From: Cryoendolithus antarcticus
Lineage: Eukaryota > Ascomycota > Dothideomycetes > Cladosporiales > Cladosporiaceae
Length of the DNA stretch: 64,000 nt
Assembly (NCBI GenBank): GCA_002077065.1
Contig: NAJO01000012.1
Span: forward strand, 1-64,000
Direction of reading: 5' to 3'
Position 1 is the first letter of the stretch. Each line of letters opens with the position of its first letter. The notes beneath the pieces are model-generated. The model was not told the DNA's origin. It did no database searches and saw nothing but the letters and a program-made list of their open reading frames with translations. This document shows, in pieces, positions 44,682 to 53,904 of this stretch. Position numbers and translations under genes: made by a program.

Positions 44682-45740
44682 GGCGGGGGACGGTGACGCG
44701 GGAAGGGGAGCATAACGGAGAGGGACAGTGGCACAGGTAGTAGCTTTGGGGCGGTATGAGAGTATTGTAGGCGTTGCTCGGCACCTGAAGTTCAAAAGTA
44801 CATGTAGACGCGCTATGGGGGTTCACCCTAGCACGAAATTGCCGATGGTCACGTGCACAGTGTTTTTGTTCGTGAATACATGTACGACAAGGACGGGATC
44901 AGCTTAAGGTACTAGTCTGGCCTGCTCCTGTGCGGAGGAGGCACTGAGGAAGCGGGAGACATGATCTTCGATCTGAAGGCTGAAAGTCTAACTAATCATA
45001 CTACTATACACAAGAAAACTGCTTTTCGGACGACGGAGTTGCCACGCTGCAATACCAAACACCCACAAGGCGTCCGCTCTTCTTAATACGCGTCGGTTCC
45101 ATGTGCTCAGGGTGGCCGTAGTGTAGCGGACATGCACAACGAGCAGGCCCTTAAGACGAGCGCTGTATGTGACGTCCAGGGTGAGCAAGATTTGAAGAGC
45201 ACCGTGTCAGCGAGATGGCTCACAGACCGAAGAGGCATGCAACTGTGTCAGACGCCATGACCGCAGTGAGTAAGGAACAATGCTGCGATCTTTAGGGTGT
45301 TCGCACGACTCGATGGGCTTGTAGAGCAATGACCATTGTTGATGGTGTGGCGCATCTGACGGTGATTCGGCAGTATGCACGACTCGAGACGGTAGTACGA
45401 TGTGGCCACGCCAAACCAGACGTTCAGCATGATGATCAAGCAGTAAAGTCAGACCGACGACCAGGTAGGTGCACACACAGGCAGTCACCAGACGCTGCAA
45501 CAATGCAGGACATGCATTCAAGAGTGATCACCGAGAGTTGCAGACCAAGTACACCGGGAAGACCGAGGGCGAGGCGAGTGACTTCAGCAAACGACGAAAG
45601 GTCCAAGTGATAAAGTGTCCAGATTCGCACGATCCGAGGCACGTTCACCATCGCACGCAATGTGGTCAAGACGTAGTCGAAGTGTCGTCAAAACGCGATC
45701 CACAACTCATCAAGTCACGGCCGGATCGTCAAATCACAGC
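44682..45740. other. 1.06-kb intergenic, possible but unresolved frames
   Basis: Upstream of dynactin and downstream of the KH gene. Two overlapping minus frames between 45207 and 45669 are rich in Leu/Val/Ala and could be fragments of a membrane protein, but I could not build a spliced gene. Not annotated. Confidence 0.4.
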
Positions 45741-47522
45741 CTAGGTCCCGGGTGCACCACCGTGCCCACCCTGCTGGCCAAGATTCTGCATCTGCTGCGC
45801 ATACCACTGCGCATAGTACTGCGCATACGCAGCCGCAGTAGCAGGATCCTGCGCCTGCTCTCCAGACTGCTGTTGCTGCACAGGAGCAGCCTGCTGCGGC
45901 ATCTGGTACGCTGGCGCCTGCTGCTGCTGTGGCATATACTGCGCGTAACTCGGCATGGCGGGCTGTTGCTGCTGCTGTGAGTATTGGTCGTACCGCGGCT
46001 GCTGCTGCTGTTCGTAGCCAGCACTGCCGCCTCGTCCTCCCCTGTTTCCGCCTCCTCCGCCACCACCGCGACCGCCGGCAAGGTCTCGCTGACGGACGGT
46101 CTCGACTTTCTCCCAGATCACACGCTCAGCTTCGGCCATTTGACGAGGGGTGCCGTCGAGGTCGATATCGCGGGTGACATCTGGTGGTTTGGGCTGGTGG
46201 ACGTTGATCTTGCAGCCGCTGGAGCGCTGGAGGTCCTTGATGGTCTCGCCGCCTTTGCCGATGATCATGCCGACTGATTCGGACGGCACTTGGATGGTCT
46301 TTGAGATGGAGCCACCATCGCCACTACCGCCGCCACGTCCACCGTCAAAGCCACGGTCTCTAGCTGGTGGCATGCTGTTAGATCCGGACCCTAGGCTGCC
46401 GACGGGTACGCCCCGGGCATCGCTCTCGACGATCTCGAGGATGAGCTCTTTGGCCACGTTGACAGATGCGCCACTGCCTATCAGGTTCACTGGGCGCAGG
46501 CCATTTACGCTCTTGTTCTCGCCGACAATGTTGACATGACATCCACTTCGCTCTTGCAATGACTTGATAGTTTCACCCCCGCGTCCGATGATCAAGCCGA
46601 CGGTCTTATCCGGCACCATGATCTGAACACTATTCTCACCATCGCGCAGAGCTGGGAGGTTGACTTTGGCGCGACCAGGCATACCTGCTGTATAGGCGCC
46701 CTTATCCTGAACCATTGGTTGCGCAATATTGGTACCGCCGTTCTCCTCGATAATACCGAAGATGGCCGCCTTCGCATTCTCGCGTGCCCGTGTAGATCCA
46801 GAGATGGTGCACTCGCGCTCACTCGCGTGTGAGCTGCCGGGCTGTAGGAACTGGATGCGCGCACTAGACTCGGCTTCTATGCGCTTCAAGTTCTCGCCTC
46901 CACGTCCAATGATCAAGCCAACAAGAGACCCTTTGACTTGAATAGTCTCAGTCTCGCCATCATTCGCGCGATAGCCCGAGGGAGGATCCCGAGATCCGCG
47001 CTGATTGCGATCAGGCGAAGGTGAGCGGCGAAAGCTGCCACGTCTCGGGTCCTCGCGCCTCTCATCGCGATACGGGTTGCTGCTGTAGTCGCGGCGAGGT
47101 GGGGAGCGGGATCGAGACCGCGAGCGACGAAAGCCTCCGCCGCGTCCGGCCAATCTTGGGTCGTCGCGTGGTGAAGCTGTTGGCTCGTCAATGTGATGTT
47201 TGTACGTGATGCCGTTGATGTCAACCGTACCAGCTCGAGGATCGTAGGAGTTGACGCCTCTGTCCGCAGCGATGCTCTTCGCCTTTGCAATGGCGGCCGC
47301 AATGCTTACCGAGCCTCCACCGCTGGGCTTGATAGAATTGAGGTCGAAGCTCCCGCTGCTGGTAGGCTGGGGGAGATATGAGCCAGGCGGAGCGCCCTGC
47401 TGTTGTGGTGGCGCATACTGCTGCGGTGGAGGACGCTGCTGAGGTGCTGACTGCGCCGGGGTGGAGTTCTGGTTTTGCTGCGCGAGAGCGGCCAAGATCT
47501 GGGAAATGTCTGGCTGTGCCAT
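45741..47522 (-). CDS. triple KH-domain RNA-binding protein (FUBP/KSRP-like)
   Basis: Nuclear/cytoplasmic RNA-binding protein; intronless, about 593 aa. The start MAQPDISQILAALAQQNQNS is favoured over the longer open frame from 47741. The N-terminus is Gln/Pro-rich, then an RS/Arg-rich stretch (RRSRSRSRSPPRRDY). Three type I KH domains follow with intact GxxG loops: GLIIGRGGENLKRIEAES, GLIIGRGGETIKSLQERSG and GMIIGKGGETIKDLQRSSG. The C-terminus is Gly/Arg- and Gln-rich (GGRGGGGGGGNRGGRGGSAG, then Gln/Tyr/Pro repeats), a prion-like low-complexity tail. The nearest known animal relatives are FUBP/KSRP (inference from KH series). Divergent from NRK1. Confidence 0.93.
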   Translation of the reverse strand: MAQPDISQILAALAQQNQNSTPAQSAPQQRPPPQQYAPPQQQGAPPGSYLPQPTSSGSFDLNSIKPSGGGSVSIAAAIAKAKSIAADRGVNSYDPRAGTVDINGITYKHHIDEPTASPRDDPRLAGRGGGFRRSRSRSRSPPRRDYSSNPYRDERREDPRRGSFRRSPSPDRNQRGSRDPPSGYRANDGETETIQVKGSLVGLIIGRGGENLKRIEAESSARIQFLQPGSSHASERECTISGSTRARENAKAAIFGIIEENGGTNIAQPMVQDKGAYTAGMPGRAKVNLPALRDGENSVQIMVPDKTVGLIIGRGGETIKSLQERSGCHVNIVGENKSVNGLRPVNLIGSGASVNVAKELILEIVESDARGVPVGSLGSGSNSMPPARDRGFDGGRGGGSGDGGSISKTIQVPSESVGMIIGKGGETIKDLQRSSGCKINVHQPKPPDVTRDIDLDGTPRQMAEAERVIWEKVETVRQRDLAGGRGGGGGGGNRGGRGGSAGYEQQQQPRYDQYSQQQQQPAMPSYAQYMPQQQQAPAYQMPQQAAPVQQQQSGEQAQDPATAAAYAQYYAQWYAQQMQNLGQQGGHGGAPGT

Positions 47523-48018
47523 GCTGGCGGTGAACAATGCGCAATGCGCGCGTTCCGCAGAGGTGATATGAGCAGTGCTCGATGTGGGCGCGGTAAAGTC
47601 TTGTCGAAGGTCTACGTTCACGTCGCGATATTGTTGATACGAGCGAGGGAGGAGGTGGTTTGCAAATGAGCTCGGGAAACCGCAGGTTGGCCCTTGGCCC
47701 GTGCACCACAAACTGGCATCCACACCAAACCAGAACTTCACCTGAGAAACGAACTGCGTAGGCTTTGGTACTAAAGAGTATATACGAACTGTGTGAGCGG
47801 CTTCGAGAGATGATCACGAGTCGGACGAGGCGCTTGAATGAGGCCGATTAATGCACTGCTACTAGCGTAGGCGTGAGCGGCTTGATACATATCTGCTTAT
47901 TCCTTGACTCATCCTCGCTTTTGTGTCCCGTCCTCACTCACACTATCTCTCATACACCTATTCCCTCAGTCAACGCCTTTCTCCTCGATTTCTCAAACAC
48001 GTCGCGCGACTAGTTGGC
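47523..48018. other. divergent intergenic region
   Basis: Upstream region of the KH gene and of NRK1. The plus frame of NRK1 extends upstream to about 47923 without an ATG and was not used. No element recognised. Confidence 0.4.
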
Positions 48019-48753
48019 ATGATGTCGGCGCCAAAAGCTCTCCTTGTCGCGCTCTCCGGCCCCTCAAGCAGTGGCAAAACGACTCTTGCCCGTCTACTGC
48101 GCGACATCATCCCAAACAGCTTCATCCTCCACGAAGATGACTTCTACAAAACCGATGCGGAGATTCCAGTGAATCCCGAGCACAATCTGGAAGACTGGGA
48201 TTGTCTCGAATCTCTCAACTTGCCTGCGCTAGAAAGCGCGCTTCGCCACGTCAAGGACCATGGGACGATACCTGCTGATCTCGAGAGCAAGGAGGACAAG
48301 AACTCCGTAGGGAACGTAGATGTTGACGCTGCTTTAATCAAACGACTGAGAGTCGAGTCTACGAGCATGGGCCAAGATACTGTACGGGTCGCGATCATCG
48401 ATGGGTTCCTGCTCTATTCCGAAGACCTGAGAGCAGTTCGCGATCTCTTCGACGTCAAGCTGTTCCTGCACACCGACTATCACACAGCGAAGACTCGACG
48501 AGAAGCCCGGTCTGGCTATGTCACGATAGAGGGCTTCTGGGCAGACCCACCGGGTTACGTCGACAAAATCGTGTGGCCGAACTACGTCAAGGATCACGCT
48601 TTCTTGTTCCAAAACGGTGATGTGAATGGCGAGCTTAACGAAGCTGCCTTGACGAAGATGAGCATCGAGGGCATGCCAATGAGTGCTAGAGGTGATATGA
48701 CTGCTTGCTTGAAGTGGGCATATGAGATTGTGCAGCGGGCGCTACAAGGGTGA
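48019..48753 (+). CDS. NRK1: Nicotinamide riboside kinase
   Basis: Phosphorylates nicotinamide riboside to NMN in NAD salvage. Intronless, about 244 aa, start at 48019 (MMSAPKALL; a second Met follows). Walker A loop SGPSSSGKTTLARLL at residues 13-27, the substrate region FILHEDDFYKTDAEIP with the acidic Asp pair that binds the riboside, NLEDWDCLESLN, VAIIDGFLLYSE (Walker-B like), and the lid/Arg region KTRREARSGYVT followed by FWADPPGYVDKIVWPNYVKD. The end fits the family length. Faces the UPF0588 gene tail-to-tail. Confidence 0.95.
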   Translation: MMSAPKALLVALSGPSSSGKTTLARLLRDIIPNSFILHEDDFYKTDAEIPVNPEHNLEDWDCLESLNLPALESALRHVKDHGTIPADLESKEDKNSVGNVDVDAALIKRLRVESTSMGQDTVRVAIIDGFLLYSEDLRAVRDLFDVKLFLHTDYHTAKTRREARSGYVTIEGFWADPPGYVDKIVWPNYVKDHAFLFQNGDVNGELNEAALTKMSIEGMPMSARGDMTACLKWAYEIVQRALQG

Positions 48754-48870
48754 AGTGCTATTCACGATTACTCGACCGATACTTGTCAAATCCTTACCCG
48801 TATCGCTGTTCGTCAAATCCACAATGACATCTGAAACTTAGCACGGCTAACGGCTTCGATACCGTTCAAG

Positions 48871-51045
48871 CTAGCCGACCAGCGACGCAGCATCAGCCAC
48901 TGCGACCCTGACTACTCGCTTCATCATGGCCTTCCCATCTGCGCCCCGAGACCTCGAATTTGTCGGGTGTGCGTCCCGCGCAGCAACCGGCAGGGTATCA
49001 TACCCCATCTTGATGATCTTACTGACCTCCTTGGGGCTCAATGTCGAGCCTCGACCTTTGTGGTGCTCGTCGATCAGCTCCTGATAGTGCTTGGACACAC
49101 CAATGAGTGTGTTGATAGAAGCCTGCTCATCAGGCTTTGCTAGACCATAGACTATACGCAGAGTGGTCAAAGCCTCACCGGACTCCACGAGCTTGTAGAA
49201 GAGATCGTCGAAAGACGGCGTGTCCGGCATGAAGGCTTCTCCGTTGGCTAATGCCACTGCAAGGAGATCGACGAGATCTCCTACCAAGTTCAGGATGTCC
49301 GGTAGGGCTTTCAAGTCTTCGGCATAGCTTGTCAAGAACCGCACGAACGATAGCAATGATCGCCATAGCTCTTGCCAGTGATGAACGAGCTTCGTGTGCG
49401 ACTTGATCAGGTGCTCGAGCAGCCGTGTCAAGAGTGCAATATTCTGGCGATAGAAGAGGACATCGAGTCGCTTACGCAGATTGTGGTTGACGGCGTCAAT
49501 GCAGATGTCCAAGATGGCTGCGGCATAGGATCGACTGGGCTTGAGAAGCGTGGGTAGCAGTGGTGGTCGTTGGCGACATAGTCGCACTGATGCGACAGTA
49601 TCGCAGATAAGCTGATTGATGGTTGTATCGTCGATGAGAGCGAGGAGGATGAGTGTCGTAAGGTGTGCGTATGAGGAGGCTCTCGTCGATCTGTATGCGT
49701 TCTGGAACAGATAGGAAGTGTATGACAGCAATGCACTGAAGGCTGGCACACGCTCCTTGTCAGCTGCTGGAGCGCTGACCAACGCTTTCCTGAGATTTTG
49801 GTTGCTGGACGCCAGGTCAAGTAGTGTCAGGAATGATGCAGCCTGTGACCCCGGTCTAGTACTTGTCAGATGGAGTTTGGTCTGTTAAAGAGGTTCCTTG
49901 CACGTACTGTTCGACAAACAACGCTTTCTGCTCCTCGTCGCTGAGGATCGGCACAGGCGGTTTTGCACCCGCCAATGCGCCAAGACCAATGTAGGACAAC
50001 GTACCGCCCACGCTCCACGCTACTGGTGCATCGTCAAGTATGGCGACGTATCGATCGCGGAGTAAAACGCAGGTCCAGCCAACAACCTCAACGACAGCGT
50101 GACTGATGTCGTCGTCAATCTGAGTAGCCGAATGCAGTCGAGCGAGGCCTTGAACCTCATACTTTTCGTAACTCGTGAGAAGTCCAATGAGTGTCAACGG
50201 CTGTGTACCGTGCAGTGGATTTTCGACGATCCGGCATAGCTGGCGGCTGTCAGTTGCCATGTCATGCCTCAAGGGAATGAGACATACCTGGTACAGCGCA
50301 GGGACAAGATCGCGGTGGAGGAAGTAGGACACCAACACAGTCTGAAAGCCACCAGACACGATGGCGATGCATGCGTCGACGGCCTTCAGTCGAGTCGCTA
50401 TTTGTGTATTAGCGATGAGGGTAACATGTGTCGCAGTGCCACTGACAATTCTCGTCTCTCACCAAGGTCTGCTCTAGCGCAGCTACGAGTCTTGCGAAGA
50501 CCACATCTGCGTTGTCTAGCCCAGCAAGAATTTCGATAATGTCCGAGCTCGGGTTCGTGTACTTCTTGGTGAGCAGGACCGAGAAGAAGACTGTCAAGGT
50601 CTAAGCTGTTGGTCGGTACATGATCGCTACGTTGGGGTGAGGTGCTTACATCAAGTGCATGCTCATCACTCGGGGCATTGCCAGCCTCGACCATAGCTAC
50701 CGCATGGATGAGCAGCTCTCGTGTTTGTTGCTGGTCGATCGATCAGCAAGACGAAACCTCTATAGCATCACTGAGGCGTACTGAGACATGTATAAGGTAC
50801 TCTGCGTCGGCATCGTCGAGTATCACCCTCAGGCGCGCAAGGTCGGGCTTCAATAAAAAGAGCTCATGCCAGAAACCATCAGGATGGTCGAAGTCGTCAA
50901 TTCCCTGTGACTCTTAGCCGATGTCGCATGTTCCTGCACTTCAGAGTCATCGCACCCTGAAGATCTGTCGGTACAGACTGACGACCTTCGCTTCGAAAAC
51001 ATCCGGTCGTGTTTGTTGTGTGAGAGGTGACTGGATGTCCATCAT
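48871..51045 (-). CDS. ARMH3/UPF0588-type armadillo-like protein (DUF1741)
   Basis: Conserved helical-repeat protein; the human relative ARMH3 works with PI4KB at the Golgi. Seven exons by frame and family continuity: 51045-50956, 50904-50782, 50730-50650, 50600-50447, 50397-50288, 50239-49904, 49842-48871, giving about 621 aa. N-terminus MMDIQSPLTQQTRPDVF and QIFR, then FDHPDGFWHELFLLKP, VFFSVLLTKKYTNPSSD, AIVSGGFQTVLVSYFLHRDL, LIGLLTSYEKYEVQGLARLH, KALVSAPAADKERVP and YTSYLFQNAYRSTRASSYAH. All introns are GT-AG of 48-61 nt. The last join (49843-49903) is the least certain: it drops a stretch that looks homologous to the family; see findings. Head-to-head with the DUF726 gene. Confidence 0.85.
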
Positions 51046-51419
51046 GGATAGATTGAGCGCATGGCGAGTATCGACCGGAACAATTGCGAGTCACTCACAG
51101 TCAATGACCGACTTATTGTGTAGCGTGTCTAGATTGACCTCGACAAGTAGCAAGTCCGATCGTGAATATGTGGCGACTGTGTGGTGGTTGCTGTCCAATA
51201 TCGGAAGATCTGCGGTGCAGAGAGATCGCTGAAGAAGGTTGCGGGACGTGACGGGACGCTCTTTAGCTCGTGCGACCTGAGTGAAGTGACGTAGCAGTGT
51301 AATAGAAGGAGGGATGATGGGGTGGTGAACCTCAGATAACGGATATGATGTAGTGGCATTCGGAAGAAACATTCACTCAACCGGATCGCAGAGCGCTGAT
51401 CAAGCTGTCTAGCACAGTC
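51046..51419. other. 374-bp divergent intergenic region
   Basis: Common upstream region of UPF0588 and the DUF726 gene. No element recognised. Confidence 0.4.
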
Positions 51420-53729
51420 ATGGCAGGCATGTTCAGCAGCGTCAAGCTGCCATGGCAGTCTGCGAGTAATGATGCGAAGCCAAAGGATGAAGTCGAGGAA
51501 TCGGACGGAGAGGGCGAATCACTTGTGACAGTCCTACGTACATCAGAGGATCGTAGCGCTCTCACGATTTTAGTGGCGGATTGTACGGCGTTGATGAGAC
51601 AAGACATCGTGGCGATCTTCGATGCTAAGCAAATACCTCCACCTGCAGCGAAGCCCATTGCGCCGACAGAACAACGACCCGAGGCTACCAAGCAGACCGC
51701 ATCTGATGATGCTGAGAAGGCGAAGCAAGACCTCGCAGCACGCGAGAAGGAGATTGCTTCGCCCAAGATGCAGGAGCTTCGCAAAGCCGCACTGACCTAC
51801 TTCGACGAGTGGCGAGCCAGTGTCATTCAACGAGTGGGCGAGATCGTGAACTCGAAGCAGCAGGCTACTGAGCAGGTGCAGCAGTCGAAACCGAAGACTG
51901 AACGACCTCGCTCGGCCAGTCCACCAATGCGATTCCCAAAGACGCCAGCGTACGACCCATCTGTCAAGCAAGCATTGGAGAAGCTTTACCCGCCCGTCGA
52001 GAACAACTTGACGAAGTTCCCAGAAGCGAAACGGACGCTGATATTGCACTCGATGCTATTGCTGTTGCTTAGTCTGGAACATTACAAGGCGCAATCCCGG
52101 ACCCTGATGATGTACCTAACAACAAGTCTTCACTTGCCGCCGAATCTGCTCTCAGACGATGAGAGCAAGATCGCACGCGGTCTCCTCACAGCTGCAGAGA
52201 ATATGAAAGCTGATGAGGAGACCAAGAAGAAAGCCGAGGAGAACACCGATACTCGCAAGTGGAAAGTCGGCCTTGCAACAGTCGCAGGTGCCGCGCTGAT
52301 CGGCGTTACGGGCGGTCTCGCAGCACCGTTATTGGCAGCTGGCGTTGGCTCAGTGATGGGCGGTCTCGGTCTCGGCGCTACTGCCGCAGCCGGCTACCTT
52401 GGGAGCATGGCTGCCAGCTCAGTACTCGTAGGCGGACTTTTCGGCGCATACGGCGGCCGGATGACTGGCAGGATGATGGATCAGTACGCGCGTGAAGTCG
52501 AGGACTTCGCTTTCGTTGCGGTGAGGACCTACCATAGACCACGAAAGATCGAGAAAGAGTATCGGCGTCTTCGCGTTGCTATCGGCATTAGTGGCTGGCT
52601 CACTGACAAAGACGACGTGGTCGAGCCATGGCGTGTGATCGGCACTGGCATGGAGTCATTCGCACTGCGCTTCGAGCTAGAAGCCTTGATGAACCTGGGC
52701 AACTCACTCACCAGCATGCTTACGTCTGCTGCTTGGGGCTATGCGAAGAAGGAACTCATCAAACGGACAGTCTTTGGAAGTCTTCTCGCAGGTCTCTGGC
52801 CGTTAGGTCTGCTGAAGGTCTCTCGCATTGTTGACAACCCCTGGAGTGTAGCCAGTCATCGTGCGACCCGAGCTGGAGAAGTGCTAGCAGACGCTCTGAT
52901 CAACAAAGCGCAAGGCGAGCGACCAGTGACGCTCATCGGCTACAGCCTTGGAGCTCGCGTGATCTACACTTGCCTCCAACGGCTAGCCGAACGTAAAGCT
53001 TTTGGTCTTGTTGAGCATGTAGTCTTCATGGGCGCACCATGTCCTTCCGCCTCCGCCGACTGGCGCATGATCCGCAGCGTCACCTCGGGCCGCGTAGTGA
53101 ACGTCTACAGCAGCGATGACTACATCCTAGCATTCCTATACAGAAGTAGCAGCATCCAGTACGGCGTCGCTGGCCTGCAAGCCATAGAAGGTGTAAAAGG
53201 GGTTGAGAATTTCGATATCTCGAACATGGTCTCAGGACACACAAGCTATCGGTTTCTCACCGGCCGGATCTTGCAGAAGATCGGCTTCGAGGATATTGAC
53301 AAGGAAGAGTTCGAGCGCGAGGAGCAGCAGCGAAAGGAGGAGGAGGCGAAAGCTCAGAAGGAGCTGCAGGAATCGCAAGCCAAAGAAGACAGTACCACTG
53401 GCACAACAGACGTCAAAGAAGGTGACAAAGACGTCTCCGACCAACACATCAAAGACCTCGAAAAGGAGATCGACGACAAAAACCAGCAATCTTACATTGG
53501 CTGGGCCACTGAGAAGATGACGCTCGCCGGAACAGGAGCTTCGGCTGCGTATGAAAAGGCGAAACTTCAATGGGCTGCACGTGGGCAGACTGCGGCTGTA
53601 GAAGGCACTGCTGAGGGGACCACGGATGCTGCTAAGAAGCGCGTCAGCGGGGAGTCCTATGATGACGTGAAGGCACGGGCTGAGGCGAGACGAATGACTG
53701 AGGAGATGGAGCTGGGCTTGAAGAAGTGA
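51420..53729 (+). CDS. DUF726/TMCO4-type alpha/beta-hydrolase, Mil1-like
   Basis: Lipase-like membrane-associated protein; the yeast relative Mil1 (Yfl034w) binds clathrin adaptors. Intronless, 769 aa. Residues about 1-280 are polar with helical segments (acidic DEVEESDGEGES; FPKTPAYDPSVKQALEKLYP). A Gly/Ala-rich hydrophobic hairpin follows (VGLATVAGAALIGVTGGLAA, GVGSVMGGLGLGATAAAGYL). Then the hydrolase part: RKIEKEYRRLRVAIGISGWL and VIGTGMESFALRFELEAL, and the nucleophile elbow LIGYSLGARVIYTCLQRLAE (GxSxG, Ser about residue 507). HVVFMGAPCPS and the late HTSYRF (candidate catalytic His) complete it. The tail is a highly charged coiled-coil. Faces TSR1 tail-to-tail. Confidence 0.9.
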   Translation: MAGMFSSVKLPWQSASNDAKPKDEVEESDGEGESLVTVLRTSEDRSALTILVADCTALMRQDIVAIFDAKQIPPPAAKPIAPTEQRPEATKQTASDDAEKAKQDLAAREKEIASPKMQELRKAALTYFDEWRASVIQRVGEIVNSKQQATEQVQQSKPKTERPRSASPPMRFPKTPAYDPSVKQALEKLYPPVENNLTKFPEAKRTLILHSMLLLLLSLEHYKAQSRTLMMYLTTSLHLPPNLLSDDESKIARGLLTAAENMKADEETKKKAEENTDTRKWKVGLATVAGAALIGVTGGLAAPLLAAGVGSVMGGLGLGATAAAGYLGSMAASSVLVGGLFGAYGGRMTGRMMDQYAREVEDFAFVAVRTYHRPRKIEKEYRRLRVAIGISGWLTDKDDVVEPWRVIGTGMESFALRFELEALMNLGNSLTSMLTSAAWGYAKKELIKRTVFGSLLAGLWPLGLLKVSRIVDNPWSVASHRATRAGEVLADALINKAQGERPVTLIGYSLGARVIYTCLQRLAERKAFGLVEHVVFMGAPCPSASADWRMIRSVTSGRVVNVYSSDDYILAFLYRSSSIQYGVAGLQAIEGVKGVENFDISNMVSGHTSYRFLTGRILQKIGFEDIDKEEFEREEQQRKEEEAKAQKELQESQAKEDSTTGTTDVKEGDKDVSDQHIKDLEKEIDDKNQQSYIGWATEKMTLAGTGASAAYEKAKLQWAARGQTAAVEGTAEGTTDAAKKRVSGESYDDVKARAEARRMTEEMELGLKK

Positions 53730-53904
53730 TCGACGGCTGGCTTCCTGGTCATGATGAGTACACGATATACCCTCAGATGATATGTAGCGATGACAAGACA
53801 ATGATATGAACCTTGACGAGCTTACGGGCGATGCAAGAGTCTGTGAAGCACGACGGTGTCAGTACAGCCTGTAAATCAGAGGGCAACATTGAGCACAGAT
53901 ACGT

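Noticed and set aside
45207..45669. Leu/Val-rich minus-strand frames suggesting a membrane protein
   Set aside because: No splice arrangement restores one continuous frame and no motif is recognised.
45800..46020. CAG/CTG-rich tract as a microsatellite repeat
   Set aside because: It is the coding sequence of the Gln-rich tail of the KH protein and is interrupted, so not reported as a separate repeat.
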